Assembly (NCBI RefSeq): GCF_019393635.1
Contig: NC_057863.1
Span: 623,157,791 to 623,221,790 of the forward strand
Direction of reading: 5' to 3'
DNA from: Dromiciops gliroides
Lineage: Eukaryota > Chordata > Mammalia > Microbiotheria > Microbiotheriidae
DNA length: 64,000 bases
Below are positions 10,831-21,770 of the stretch, piece after piece (positions within the stretch are counted from its first letter, which is position 1; every line of letters begins with the position of its first letter). The position numbers were made by a program, and so were the translations under genes. The notes under the pieces were generated by a model. That model worked only from the letters and a program-made list of their open reading frames with translations. It was not told the origin of the DNA and searched no databases.

Positions 10831-10834
10831 GGTG
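10572..10834 (-). CDS. Gene A first coding exon (F-box exon)
   Basis: The acceptor TGCCAG is followed by CACC and the ATG at 10830-10828. The donor is AAAG|GTGG. It encodes MASINELPEEVLLELF through HNPCGK. Positions 10663-10840 differ from gene B (42551-42728) at 2 of 178 bases, while the remaining 10572-10662 differ at 14 of 91. Confidence 0.92.
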
Positions 10835-10984
10835 CTGGCAGGAAGGGAGAGACACATGGTAGTGAGGTTCTATCCATACTGGCCCTGGTCCTTCTGGGGA
10901 GGGGCTGAGGAAATGCCTCCACACTGCACATGGGCTATGTCTTGGGGCCCTTCTCCTCCCTTTCAATGCCATCTCTCTTGGTGA

Positions 10985-11384
10985 GCACATGTGAAAAATG
11001 ATCGTTTGCAACCAACATCTCTGAGTTTCCCCCAGTCCTGACTTCTCCCATTGCAAAGCCCTTCTTGATAAAGATTTATCAACTCTCTTTGGTCCTGGTG
11101 AGGGCTATAAACCTCTAGGAACCTTCATAACACTGACCCTTCTAAATTCTTATTAGGGTCATCAAAATTTGGTCTGGGGTGAAGATTACCACTGTGTGCT
11201 GGTAAGGCCCCTCCTCTGAAGAGGGGCTATTCACCTGTTTGGAAAGGGATATGCATTCTTTGAAGTTAGTCCAAGGTTAGGGATCCGTCAGGAACACCTC
11301 CTCTTCAAAGAGCACAGAATCTGTGACCCCACCTTCGTGAAGGGTCTTTGGTCTGAGAGAGATAGCCATGGACCTTCCTTTTAT
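10985..11384. other. Unassigned 5' flank / intron of gene A
   Basis: No gene or recognised repeat. The gene B equivalent is missing here; the A and B flanks diverge after about 10980 and become similar again at 13140. Confidence 0.35.
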
Positions 11385-11700
11385 TAATAACTTGTTGGGT
11401 GTGAGAAACAAGGGTCCTCACCAACAGACTGAACCTGAATCAGGACATTAAGCAGGAAGGCAGTTTATTCACCAATCTTTCAAGAAGGGTGTCTCTATGG
11501 GCAAGGCATACACCATAGCTGCAGCCAGCCAGCCTTTTATACCCTATGCCCAAGTCCAGAAATCCTTTTCCCAGTCTCCCATTGACTGGTTCTTATGAAA
11601 GGTACAGTGTTTCCAGAGAAGCCCCCTCGAATTCTCTGTAACATGATCCCCCCCTCCTGTTACAGACATCTTCATAAGTCCCATGTCAAAAATGGTGGTT
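11385..11700 (-). mobile_element. LTR-like fossil
   Basis: On the minus strand there is a TATA-like ccttttatacc context followed, about 60 bases later, by a gagtttattc-type polyadenylation region, in the layout of a solo LTR. Family and edges are uncertain. It lies next to the point where copy C rejoins gene A sequence. Confidence 0.35.
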
Positions 11701-12109
11701 GTCTCCACCTTTGGGGCATTAGCAGATAATATTCATAAACGGATTCAAGATGTTCAGAAGGTAGTCCGGGGAACTATAGTTCACTTAGCCTCACCCTACT
11801 AACAAAAACTGGTAAAAAAAACCAAAACAAAGCAAAAACTGGTGTTTTTCTCACTTTAGGACAGAAGTTGCTTTACTGTTTCTGAAATAAGTGACACTGT
11901 ATTTTCATTTCAAACACTGGCCTTTTAAGGTATTGACTGCATGGCATTGAACACAAGTAGAAAAACCTCCGTGTCAGGTCTCTAAAAGAGAGAGCACATG
12001 ACCTAAAACAGGATTCAGAAGCCCTGCATTACCTACTGTCCCAAGAGGAGAGAGCTCACCAACCTACAGCCTTTGGAGCCAAGAGTGGCAACCTAAGATG
12101 GCCTCAACC

Positions 12110-12225
12110 TCTTGGTCCAGGAGTACCTGAGTTCAAATCCAGCCTCAGACACTTGACACTTACTAGCTGTGTGACCCCGGGCAAGTCACTTAACCCTCAT
12201 TGCCCTGCCAAAAAAAAAAAAAAAA
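12110..12225 (+). mobile_element. 5'-truncated CORE-SINE
   Basis: It begins inside the body (caggagtacctgagttcaaa) and runs to an A tail at 12208-12225. Confidence 0.85.
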
Positions 12226-12234
12226 GATGTAATG

Positions 12235-12540
12235 ACCTAAGAAGAACTTATGAAAAATGCAATCCAACTACATAGAAAGAATTGATGGTAGCTGAATACA
12301 GATTGACGTGTAATTTTCCTGTTAGTTCTTCCTTCTGAAGTTTTTGTTTTCTTACACAACTTGACTAATGTGGAAATATTTTTGCATGACTGCACATGTA
12401 TAACTTATATTGAATTGCTTGAGTTCTTAAGGTAGAGCGGGGAGGGAGGAAGAGAATTTGGAACAGTTTAAAAAAATTATGCCAAAAGTTCTTTGTACTT
12501 GTAACTTGGAGAAAATTCTAAATAAATAAATAAAGATGTA
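12235..12540 (+). mobile_element. LINE-1 3' UTR fragment
   Basis: L1 tail wording: agaaagaattgatggtagct, gcatgactgcacatgtataac, ggagggaggaagagaattt, ending in aaataaataaataaa. Confidence 0.75.
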
Positions 12541-12550
12541 ATGACCCAGG

Positions 12551-12840
12551 AGCCCCTAGGTGGCTCAGTAGATAAAGCACTGGCCCTGGATTCAGGAGGA
12601 ACTAAGTTCAAATCGAGCCTCAGACACTTGGCACTTTATTAGCTGTGTGGCCCTGGGCCAGTCACAGCCCTCATTTCCCCGTCCAAAAAAATGTATATAT
12701 ATATATATATTTTTTTTAGTGAGGCAATTGGGGTTAAGTGACTTGCCCAGGGTCACACAGCTAGTAAGTGTTAAGGCCGGGTTTGAACTAAGGTACTACT
12801 GACTCCAGGGCCGGTTCTCTATCCACTGTGCCACCTAGCA
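12551..12840. mobile_element. Two CORE-SINEs, head to tail in opposite orientation
   Basis: A plus-strand SINE (12551-12695) meets a minus-strand SINE (12714-12838) through a short (TA)n-T tract, forming an imperfect inverted pair. Confidence 0.85.
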
Positions 12841-13139
12841 TAAAATGTATCTTTAAAAAATAATAAGAAAAGAAAAGAAAAAAAAATTTAAAAAGAAAAA
12901 AGATGTACTGAGCCAATGAGAGAGACCCCCTGAGGGGCTAAGGGGAAGTTCAGATAGGTGTGTTATAATCCCATCAGTCTAATTAGCCAAATAAAAGCTC
13001 TATTGTATTTCTGGGCTGGTCTCAAAGAAGTTGGCTAAGGTTCCTAAGAACTGAACTTTCTGAAACAGAGGGGGTGGGGGTGGGGGCGGAGAAAGGAGCT
13101 AAACTGCATAGGGGGTGGGGGGACCAAGAAATTCATTAT

Positions 13140-14100
13140 TGATAATTATTTTCTCACAATACAAAAAAGGAAAAGGAAATAGTCCGTATTCTGGAGAAGT
13201 TTCTTTTTTATGGGGGACCCATGAAAAAAATACAAAGTAGTTTGTTTTTGGAATAGGAAACTGGAAAGATCAGCAAAAGCTTCACATTGGAAGTTAGTAC
13301 TGGCCCCTTGCTGGACATTAGGGACTTTAAGGGGGGGGGGGGGTGACATGAGAGGGCAATCCAGAGACAGGGACCACATGTGCAGAGGCTCCCAGGCTGG
13401 AGATGCAGAGTTACCTGTGAGGGACAAGAAGGCTCCTTTGGGCTTGACCCCAGAAGGTTTGGAAGGGAGTGGTGCCTAAAAAAGGCTCCTTTTTTAAAAA
13501 GTTTTTAAAAATCTTCAAATTTAAATTTTAAACAATTCAAAATTAAAAAAAAAATCCCAATGTACACTGACCTGTTTTATTTTGGCCTTCCTCTCTGCTC
13601 TCCAGAGACTCTTCTTCCTCTTCTGAGGATTCAGGATCTGTTCTCAAACTTGCCTCAGTTTCTCAGGACTAGGGTGGAGCTGGTGGGTGTGAGAAGTAGG
13701 ACTTCCTGGGTAGAGCTATGTAGACCGGAAGTGATGAATATGGTAGCATCTGGAAAGGGGCTTCCGAAGGTTCTCTTAAGGAGACTTGGTTGGAGAGTCC
13801 CAGCTGTGGGTGCTTGGGAGCCAGAGCAGGGAGGAGAGAGAAGGCAAAGCTGTGCTAAATCCTGGAGACACACATGTCAAGGAAAAGTCTCTCTTCTAGG
13901 CTTCAAACCCAGTTTACATTTGCTTTGCCTAGAAGTTTTGTACTTCTAGGAAAGGTGTAGACAGCATTTATTTAGTGTTTACTGTGTGCCAGATGCTTTG
14001 CTAAGCACTTTAGTTGTTATGTCCTAGGATCCTCACCACAACCCTTGCAGGTAGGTGCTAGCATGATATCCTCGTTTTACAGATGGAGAAACTGAGGCAA
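13140..14100 (-). repeat. 5' block shared by genes A and B
   Basis: This block aligns with 43330-44620 through caaaaaaggaaaaggaaat, the first-exon candidate, and a MIR-like tail (agcatttatttagt, cagatgctttgctaagcac). The gene B version contains an extra L1. The similarity is much higher than between the FBA exons of the two genes. Confidence 0.85.
13572..13930 (-). promoter_or_regulatory. Candidate non-coding first exon and promoter of gene A
   Basis: On the minus strand a good donor (AAAACAG|GTCAGTG) ends a block at 13572 that is strongly conserved with the gene B 5' flank, including the donor. A CCGGAAGTG ETS-type motif lies on the plus strand at 13725-13733. There is no open frame into the F-box exon, so it would be 5' UTR. 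The transcription start is not visible and the upstream exon edge is a guess. Confidence 0.5.
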
Positions 14101-14171
14101 ACAGCCAAAGGGGACTCAGAGGCCATTGAGTCCAGCATCCTCATTTCTTTCTTCTTCTTCTTTTTTTTTTT

Positions 14172-14310
14172 GGTGAGGCAATTGGGGTTAAGTGACTTGC
14201 CCAGGGTCACACAGCTAGCAAGTGTCAAGTGTCTGAGGTCGGATTTGAACTCAGGTCCTCCTGAAATCCAGGGCCAGTGCTCTATCCACTGCCCCACCTA
14301 GCTGCCCCCA
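14172..14310 (-). mobile_element. CORE-SINE
   Basis: Full body from the T-rich tail side to ccacctagctgcccc. Confidence 0.9.
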
Positions 14311-14524
14311 GCATCCTCATTTCACAGAGCACAGAGCTGAATCCTCAGCAAGCCATACAAGTAGTAGGTGTGTGGGATGAGATTGGCACTCAGATTCTTC
14401 TCCGGGAGGTCTGGTGCCCTGTCTATTACATCCCCATTGCCACTCCTTTTTTGTCCTGGCTCATAGTTTACTCACATCCACCATACATCTCTGAATTGCC
14501 TCCTGGACAATATTGTTCTTGGTT

Positions 14525-14772
14525 CTTTATTCATTTCTTGTCTGACTCTTCATGACCCCATTTGGGGTTTTCTTGGTAAAGATACTGGAGTGGTTTGCCA
14601 ATTCCTTCTCCAGCTCATTTTACAGATTAGGAAACTGAGGCAAATGGGGTGAAATGACTTGCCCAGGGTCACACAGCTAGGAAGCCTCTAAAACCAGATC
14701 TAAACTCATGAGGATGAGTTCCTGACTCCAGGCCCACTGACTCTTTCCCACTGTGCCACCTAGCTGGCCCCT
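14525..14772 (-). mobile_element. Long CORE-SINE variant
   Basis: Extended module (ttttcttggtaaagatactg, ccagctcattttacag) followed by the SINE body and ccacctagctggcccc. Confidence 0.8.
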
Positions 14773-14839
14773 CTGGGTGATACTCATCTTTAATTCAATA
14801 GGAACCCATAGTATTCTGTCTCACAGTTGCATAACTCCA

Positions 14840-15045
14840 AGGGAAAACTGGTATTAAAAGATGGGCTGTTATCATGATTAATTAGAATTATTATTAATAT
14901 GTAATTTATTAACATGTTATTGATATGTAATTCAGAAATTATAATACCACAATTAATAGAATTAGTTACATTATTACTGGTATTAGTGTTGAATTATCAT
15001 TAGCTATGTTGGCTATGTTGTTAATAAAAATTATAACACATAACA
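14840..15045. other. AT-rich unassigned sequence
   Basis: taatta and attatta runs; no gene or recognised repeat. Confidence 0.35.
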
Positions 15046-15049
15046 TTGT

Positions 15050-15705
15050 TATGGGTACTTCAGAAGTTTTCTGGGGGAAATCAAGGAACCTCCTCCTTGA
15101 GAAACTAAAGCAAAGGACAGACTCACCTAAAGAGATAAGCAGCACCCAATCAGGACTGAGAACACCAGGACCAACACCCTTCATTTCAGTCTCCCCCACC
15201 CCTTGAGGAGATAACCCCATTTGGCCTGGCTGCTGCCAAAGTGGCTCCAGGGGATAGAACAACAGCCCCTCACCAGACTGCTTCCAACCCACCAGCCGAT
15301 AAGGGAACATTCCACAGTCAGATGATCACCCCATTGGACCTCCATCTGTCCTCTCTAGAAGTATTTGCCTTGGGGGCAGCTAGGTGGCTTAGTGGATAAA
15401 GCACTGGCCCTGGATTCAGGAAGACAAGAATTCAAATCCTCCCTCAGACACTTGACACTTACTAGCTGTGTGACCCTGGGCAAGTCGCTTAACCCTCATT
15501 GCCCTGCGGGGTGGGGGTGGGGGAGTATCTGCCTGTCTCCGCTCCAGGAGTAAGATATGTCAGAGAGCCATGCCTCTGGGCCATGCCTCTTCTCTCCATC
15601 AGAAGTCCAGACTTCTCTTGGTTTCCTTTCCCTAGGACCTAAATAAAATATTGTTTTATTCTAATTGGATTTGTGTGCAAGAGGGTGTAATTCTTTAAAG
15701 AGGAA
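15050..15705 (+). mobile_element. Solo LTR fossil (family X) with nested SINE
   Basis: It matches, in opposite orientation, 23590-24190: ccaatcaggactgag-like and ggtttcctttccctag wording, then ctaaataaaatattg with the polyadenylation signal and gtgtaattctttaaagagga at the end. A CORE-SINE sits inside at 15370-15510. No internal viral region is attached. Confidence 0.6.
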
Positions 15706-15778
15706 TTCCCAAGAACCCCTATCCCAAACCTCTATCAATTTCCACTGAAACATTTACAGGCACTTTAAGGTTTATATA

Positions 15779-15930
15779 GGGGCAGTTAGGTGGCAAAGTA
15801 GATAAAGCACCAGCCCAGGAGTCAGGAGTACCTGAGTTCAAATCTGGCCTCAGACACTTGACACTTACCAGCTGTGTGACCCTGGGCAAGTCACTTAACC
15901 CCAATTGCCTCACCCTCAAAAAATAAAAAC
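15779..15930 (+). mobile_element. CORE-SINE
   Basis: ggggcagttaggtggcaaag head, full body and A-rich tail. Confidence 0.9.
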
Positions 15931-16199
15931 CCCAAATACTCTACATGTATTATCTAAGTTGATAATATTTGATATTATGATTTTATGACCCTTCTCTATT
16001 GCTTTAATAATTAGGATGGCCAAATCCCATCTCTCAAGCTAGGACAATTGATTCTACAGGTTGTTTGAGATTTGTAGTCTGACTATTTGACCACTGCAGG
16101 AAGAGCTCAAGAAAATGTGTGAAGATTCCAGCCTAACTGGAAACTAAAACTGAAAAATGGGAACAATGCTATCTGCCTTACCTTCTTCATGACATTATG

Positions 16200-16345
16200 A
16201 TGCTGGAAAGAGAAATCATTTAGTGAGCACCTACTATGTGCCAGTTCATTGAACACCTCCTATGTGCCAGGCACTATGCCAGCTACTGGGGATACAAGAA
16301 CTAAAGGAGACAGTCCTTACTCTCAAAGGCTTCCATTCTAATGGG
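16200..16345 (+). repeat. Ancient L2/MIR-associated repeat piece
   Basis: gagcacctactatgtgccag and a second partial cctatgtgccaggcactatg, then ggggatacaag and cattctaatgggg. Confidence 0.55.
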
Positions 16346-16574
16346 GAAAGTGAACACAGAAAGGAGAGCTGGAAAGGGAGGGAAAGGCTGCTGCCATGAG
16401 GAAGAGAAAGTCTAGAGTCTATGCAAGGTGAACATGGTTGGGGCTCCCCATGCTCCAGGCTTTCTGTTGTCATTGGTCTTCTTTGAGAACAAAGGCCAAG
16501 TGACCAGGGAGCCACTGGCAGGCATTGAATTGGGAAGTGATGTGGTCAGACTCACTTTATTTTTTTTTATTTTT

Positions 16575-16890
16575 TTTTTTGCTGGGCAATGAGGGTTAAG
16601 TGACTTGCCCAGGGTCACACAGCTAGTAAGTGTCAAGTGTCTGAGGCCGGATTTGAACTCAGGTACTCCTGAATTCAGGGCTGGTGCTTTATCCACTGTG
16701 CCACCTACCTGCCCTCACTTTATTTTTTTTTAATTAAAAAAAAAATTTTTTTTAGGTAATTGGGGCTAAGTGACTTGCCCAGGGTCACACAGCTAGTTAA
16801 GTGTTAAGTGTCTAAGGCCAGATTTGAACTCAGGTCCTCCTGACTCCAGGGCCAGTGCTCCATCCACTGTGCCACCTAGCTGCCCCTTGG
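16575..16890 (-). mobile_element. Two adjacent minus-strand CORE-SINEs
   Basis: Bodies at 16578-16714 and 16755-16887, each with gtgacttgcccagggtcaca and a terminal ccacctacctgccc or ccacctagctgcccc, separated by a T/A-rich linker. Confidence 0.88.
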
Positions 16891-16989
16891 CGAGAATTAA
16901 AAAAAAACAAAACCCCGGTGCACACACTGGCCTGGGGCTCAGGCACAGTGCCTCCACAATGGCAAGGTGCTCCACCCACTGGTTGTAGC

Positions 16990-17432
16990 CATCACCATGG
17001 CGCTGGCACCTCTCGCTGATGCCTACATGGGCCTGGCAAAATTATAATGACTGGAAGCCCAGTGAGGGCAGTCATGTGTCAGTCAGGGTTGCCAGCCAAT
17101 TGGCTTGGGGCTGTGTGTGTGGTTAGGCTGGGGTCTGCTGGGAAGGAGAAGGGAGGAGTTTTGCCATTCTAGCTTGGAGCTGGAAAGTGACAGGATACAG
17201 GCCTGTGTTCTCAGCTGATCCCTGGGTGGTGGTGTTATTCAGGTCCTATTGTTTCCCTTTCCCCATTTTTTTCCCCTTTCCTTTAATTCTACTAATCTTG
17301 TTTGTGTTTTTAAGTTCATTCTTGTTAATAAATCCTGTTCTGTTTTTGAGGAAGGCAGTCAGTCTCCTTCCTTGCCCCAATATTGCGGTGAGCCGACTAG
17401 CTAACACTCCCCAATTAAAATTCGGCCCCTAC
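16990..17432 (+). mobile_element. LTR-like fossil inside copy C
   Basis: Unrelated to gene A; it separates two copy C blocks that repeat the phrase gggagccactggcaggc on both sides. The end carries a ttaataaatcctgttctg signal and finishes near cggcccctaca, as in a solo LTR. The start is uncertain. Confidence 0.4.
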
Positions 17433-17635
17433 AGACAGGAGGCCAGGGAGCCACTGGCAGGCGTTGAATTGGGGAGTGATGTGGTCAGACTCACTTTAGA
17501 AAACTCACTTTGGCAATTGAGTAGGAGATACATTGGAATGTAGAAACCCTCCAGTCAGGAAGCCTAATTAGAAGGCTGTTGCAATTGTCCAGGCAAATTA
17601 TGATAAGGGATAGAATTAGGGTAATTAATGGCTGT

Positions 17636-19037
17636 GCATTTTTTTTAATAGTAAACATTTTTGGTTTTTTTGCAGGCAATGGGGGTTAAGTGACTTGCCC
17701 AGGGTCACACAGCTAGTGTCAAGTGTCTGAGGCTGGATTTGAACTCAGGTCCTCCTGAATCCAGGACCTGTGCTTTATCCACTGTGCTACCTAGCTGCCC
17801 AATAGTAAATATTTTTATTTAAATTATCGAGTTATAAATTCTATGCTTCTTCCCCTTCTTCCCCTACCCTATCCCTGAGGTGGTAAGCCATCAGATACAT
17901 GTTATACATGGGCAATTATGTAAAACATTACCATATTCATCATTTTGTATAAGAAAACTTGAATAAAAGAAAAAATAGAAGAAAGGAAAAATAGAATGCT
18001 TCAGTCTGTGTTCCACCAATATCAGGTCTCTCTTTGGACGTGGAGAGTATGCATCATCATTAGTCCTTTGGGATTGTCTCGGATCATTCTACTGTTGAGA
18101 ATATTTAAGTCATTCACAGTTATTCATCAAACAATATTGCTGACTCTGTGCACAGTGTTCTCCTTGTTCTCCTCACTTCACTATACAACAGTTCATACAA
18201 GTCTTTCCAGGACTTTTTAAAATCATTCTGCTTATCATTTCTTTTATTATTACTATTTTTTTAAAGGCAATTGGGGTTAAGTGACTTGCCCAGGGTCACA
18301 CAGCTAGGAAGTATCAAGTGTCTGAGGCTGGATTTGAACTCATGTCCTCCTGACTCCAGGACCAGTGCTCTATCCACTGTGCCAGCTAGCTGCCCCTGCT
18401 TGTCATATACCACAGCTTGTTTAGCCATTCCCCAATTAATGGGCATTCCTTTGATCTCCAATTCTAGCCACCACAAAAGAGTTGCTATGCATATTTTTGT
18501 ACAGATAGGTCTTTTTCTCTTTTGGGTATAAACCTAGCAGTGGTATTGCCAGATCAAATAGTATGCTCAGTTCTATAGCCCTTAGGGTATAATTCCAAAT
18601 TGCTCTCCAGAACTTTTGAATCTTTTCACAACTTCACCAACAGTGGATTAGCATCCCAGCTTTCCCACATCCCCTCCAAGATCAAATATTTTCATTTTTT
18701 CTTCTATTTGCGATTTTGATAGGTATGAGGTGATACCTCAGAGTTGGGTTTTTTTTTGGTGAGGCAATTGGGGTTAAGTGAGTTGCCCAGGGTCACACAG
18801 CTAGTAAGTGTTAAGTGTCTGAGGCCGGATTTGAACTCAGGTCCTCCTGACTCCAGGGCCCGTGCTCTATCCACTGCGCCACCTAGCTGCCCCCAGAGTT
18901 GTTTTAATTTGAATTTCTTTGATCAGTAGTGATCTGGAACATTTTTTCATATGACCATAGATAGCTCTGATTTCTTTGTTTGAAAACTGCCTATTCTTAT
19001 CCTTTGACCATTTATGAATTGGGAAATAGCTGGCATT
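17636..19037 (-). mobile_element. 5'-truncated LINE-1 inserted in copy C
   Basis: Minus-strand L1 tail: T run at 17640, 3' UTR, then the end of ORF2 (antisense of GMPINWGMAKQ at about 18.43 kb and of FSNKEIRAIYGHMKKCS near 18.95 kb). A perfect 15-base target duplication, gtaattaatggctgt, lies at 17621-17635 and 19038-19052. Three CORE-SINEs are nested at 17675-17799, 18265-18397 and 18755-18893. Confidence 0.92.
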
Positions 19038-20249
19038 GTAATTAATGGCTGTTTTAGTGGTGAGAAGGGGGCATGCAAGAATCAGTGAAGAGAGAAATGC
19101 CAAGTTTGGAAATCAATCACTTCTAGATGTAGGAAGTAGAGTTAAGAAGGACTCCAAGGTTGGGAGCCTGTGTAACAGGGAAGATGTTGGTGCCCTTCAC
19201 AGTAATGAGGAATTCTGAAGAGGGGAGGTTTTGGGGGAAAGACAGTGAGTTTGGTTTTGGATGTGTTGAGCTTGACATACCCAATGGACATTCTGTTTGA
19301 GAGGGCCAGTTGATGATCTGGGCTTGGAACTCAAAGACAGCTACCATGAATAGCTCTGGGAATCACTTACATAGAGAAGATGATTTAGGCCATGGAAACT
19401 GATGGGATCAGAGAGGGAAAGGGAAGAGGGCCCAGGACATAGCCATTGGGGGCACCCAAGGTGTGTGACTTGGATGGAAACCCAGCAGAGAAGGTTGGGG
19501 AGAGGTCAGACAGGAGGAGAATTAGGAGAGGGCAACAGGCTGAAAAAGAAAGGCTAGAGAGTGTCCAGGAGAAGTGACTAGCAGCACCAAATAATGCAGA
19601 GACATCAAGAAAGGTGAGGACTGAGAAGAGTCCATTAGATGTGGAATTCAAGAGAGCTCTGGTAAGTGGAGAGGGCAGTTTCAGCTGAATGAGGAGGTCA
19701 GGCCAGACTGTGAACAATTTAGAAGACAGTGAGAGAAGGAGGAGAGGCTCTAAGTGTGGATGGCTTTCTCAAGTTTATCCATGAAGAGGAGATGTAAAGG
19801 ATGTGAGTGCTTCTTAAGGAGGGCTTGGCCTTGCAAAGAGAAGGACCACCCGTTCCTGCAAGGATAGCCAATGCAAACCCATGGAGGCAGGAGAAGAGAG
19901 CTAGCTGGGTGGCCCACTGGATAGAGTACTGGGCCCAGAGACAGGAAAAGCTGTGTTCAAACCAGCCTCAAACCCTTCATAGGAGGCCACTTCAGCCTGG
20001 CTGCCTCACTTTCCTCAACTGTAAGATGATCTGGAGAAGGAAATGGCAAACCACTCCAGGATCTTTGCCTGTAAAACAGATCTAATGTTTGTAAAGGACT
20101 TAGGTCAGTGCCCAGCACATAGTAGGTGCTATTGACATGTTAGCCATTATAATTCTTATTCTTTGTCAGTTACCCAGCGCCCTCCTGGCCCTATTCTGCC
20201 TGTGCCCTTCCTTCACCCCAGAGCCCACTCGAGCCAGGATTCCCCTTAC

Positions 20250-20376
20250 CCATAGTCGGCTAGGAAGCATTTCCTGACTTGGGGGTCTGGAAATTCTTTT
20301 TCATGGGGTCCAGATATGTCTTGTATGCTCCAATAATTTTCTGCTCTCTGCTCATTTTCCCAAAAATTGAACCCAT
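20250..20376 (-). pseudogene. Orphan FBXO exon 2 in copy C
   Basis: It has the same length (127) and the same splice signals (TTTTTCTAG acceptor, GG|GTAAGG donor) as gene A exon 2, with 8 base differences. The frame is still open and predicts four substitutions: H to Y, F to P, G to E and R to Q. No F-box exon or downstream FBA exons are present in this copy. It lies between the 3' end of gene B and the 5' end of gene A, on their strand. Confidence 0.85.
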
Positions 20377-20584
20377 CTAGAAAAAGAATAAACAGCATCT
20401 TGAGTTCCATGGAGGAAGTGGAGAGAGGGGCAGAATATGAGTCAGTTGGAGGAAATGGAATATTAGGAGAAGAGAAACCTTGGGTGGGATTGTGAGAGTT
20501 GTCTTCAAAGACAACTTGAAGGTGGCTCAGTACTCAGACACTCACTAGCTGTGTGACCTTGGGCAAGTCACTTCACCTCTGTCT

Positions 20585-20820
20585 AGGAGGCAGCTAGGTG
20601 GCTCAGAGGAGGAGAGAGGGCTGGGCCTGGAGTCAGGAAGACCTGAGTTCAAATCTGGCTTCAGACACTTACTAACAGTGTGGCCCTGGGCAAGTCACTT
20701 CACCTCTGTTTTCCTTAATCCACTGGAGAAGGAAATGGCAAACCAGTCCATTATCTTTGCCAAGAAAACCCCATAGGTCTATGGGGTCATGTAGAACAGG
20801 ACACAACCAAACAACAACAC
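20585..20820 (+). mobile_element. Long CORE-SINE variant (duplicate of the 9.5 kb copy)
   Basis: Same element and flanks as 9505-9755, carried along in the duplication. Confidence 0.85.
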
Positions 20821-21619
20821 ACCACTCCTTGCCATGAGGTATAGCAACAAATGAATGTTGATAGGAGTGGATGTTTTTGTTGAGACCAAGATCTCTCATG
20901 CCTTGAGGATCCCATGTATGGGTAGTAGGCAAGTTCTGTTTATTTCCCAAACCCTATCCTTGCCACCCTCTGCATGCTGTGAGATTTCTTTAATATAGGT
21001 AACTCTCAAATGAGTAATTCCCTCTGCTTCCCAAGGGGGACACTTCCTCTGCAATCTGTGGCTTTAGTTGCCTGAGACACCCAGAGCTTGTGATGTGGCC
21101 AGCCTGCCTCACAGCTGGGACTGGAACCCAGTTCTTTCTGGCTTTGAGGCCCATTCATTTCCCCTGTTGCCTCCAAAGGAAATCAAAGTGTGTCAGGAGG
21201 GGAGACTGAACATTTGGGTCTTTAGTGGAAGGAAAGGAGCCACCTGGGACTCCATAGCCCCACCCAGGGGAGCAAGGACAGGTTCTTCCTGAGTTGGGGT
21301 AGGACAGCACTCAGCACAGGCTCCTACTGTACAGCCCACCACCCTCAGCCCCCAGTAGGAGATCAGGGACCACTTACTGTTGCCCCTCATGAAGTAAGAG
21401 AAAGCACTCAGGTGCTCTGATTCCAAAGCCAGTGTCATCACCACTGGGCCACCCTACCTCCAAGGGAAGTGACATGCTCAGAAGGTAGTCCAGGTAACTA
21501 TAGTTCACCTAGCCTTACCACACTAACAAAAACTGGTGTTTTTCTCACTTTAGGACAGAAGTTGCTTTACTGTTTCTGAAATAAGTGACACTGTATTTTC
21601 ATTTCAAACATTGGCCTTT

Positions 21620-21770
21620 TTTTTTTTTTTTTTTGGCGGGGCAATGGGGGTTAAGTGACTTGCCCAGGGTCACACAGCCAGTGTCAAGTGTCTGAGGCCG
21701 GATTTGAACTCAGGTACTCCTGAATCCAGGGCCAGTGCTTTATCCACTGTGCCACCTAGCCGCCCCCGGC
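21620..21770 (-). mobile_element. CORE-SINE
   Basis: T run, full body and ccacctagccgcccc. It interrupts a block shared with 11.9 kb, with ggcctttt on both sides, so it is younger than the duplication. Confidence 0.9.

Noticed and set aside
10558-10908. Long antisense open frame over the F-box exon, repeated at 42461-42796
   Set aside because: It is the complement of the F-box exon in both genes; its conservation follows from the sense exon and the recent exchange.
14172-18893. CRISPR-like regular repeats
   Set aside because: The repeats are dispersed SINEs with irregular spacing, both orientations and A tails, in a mammalian genome.
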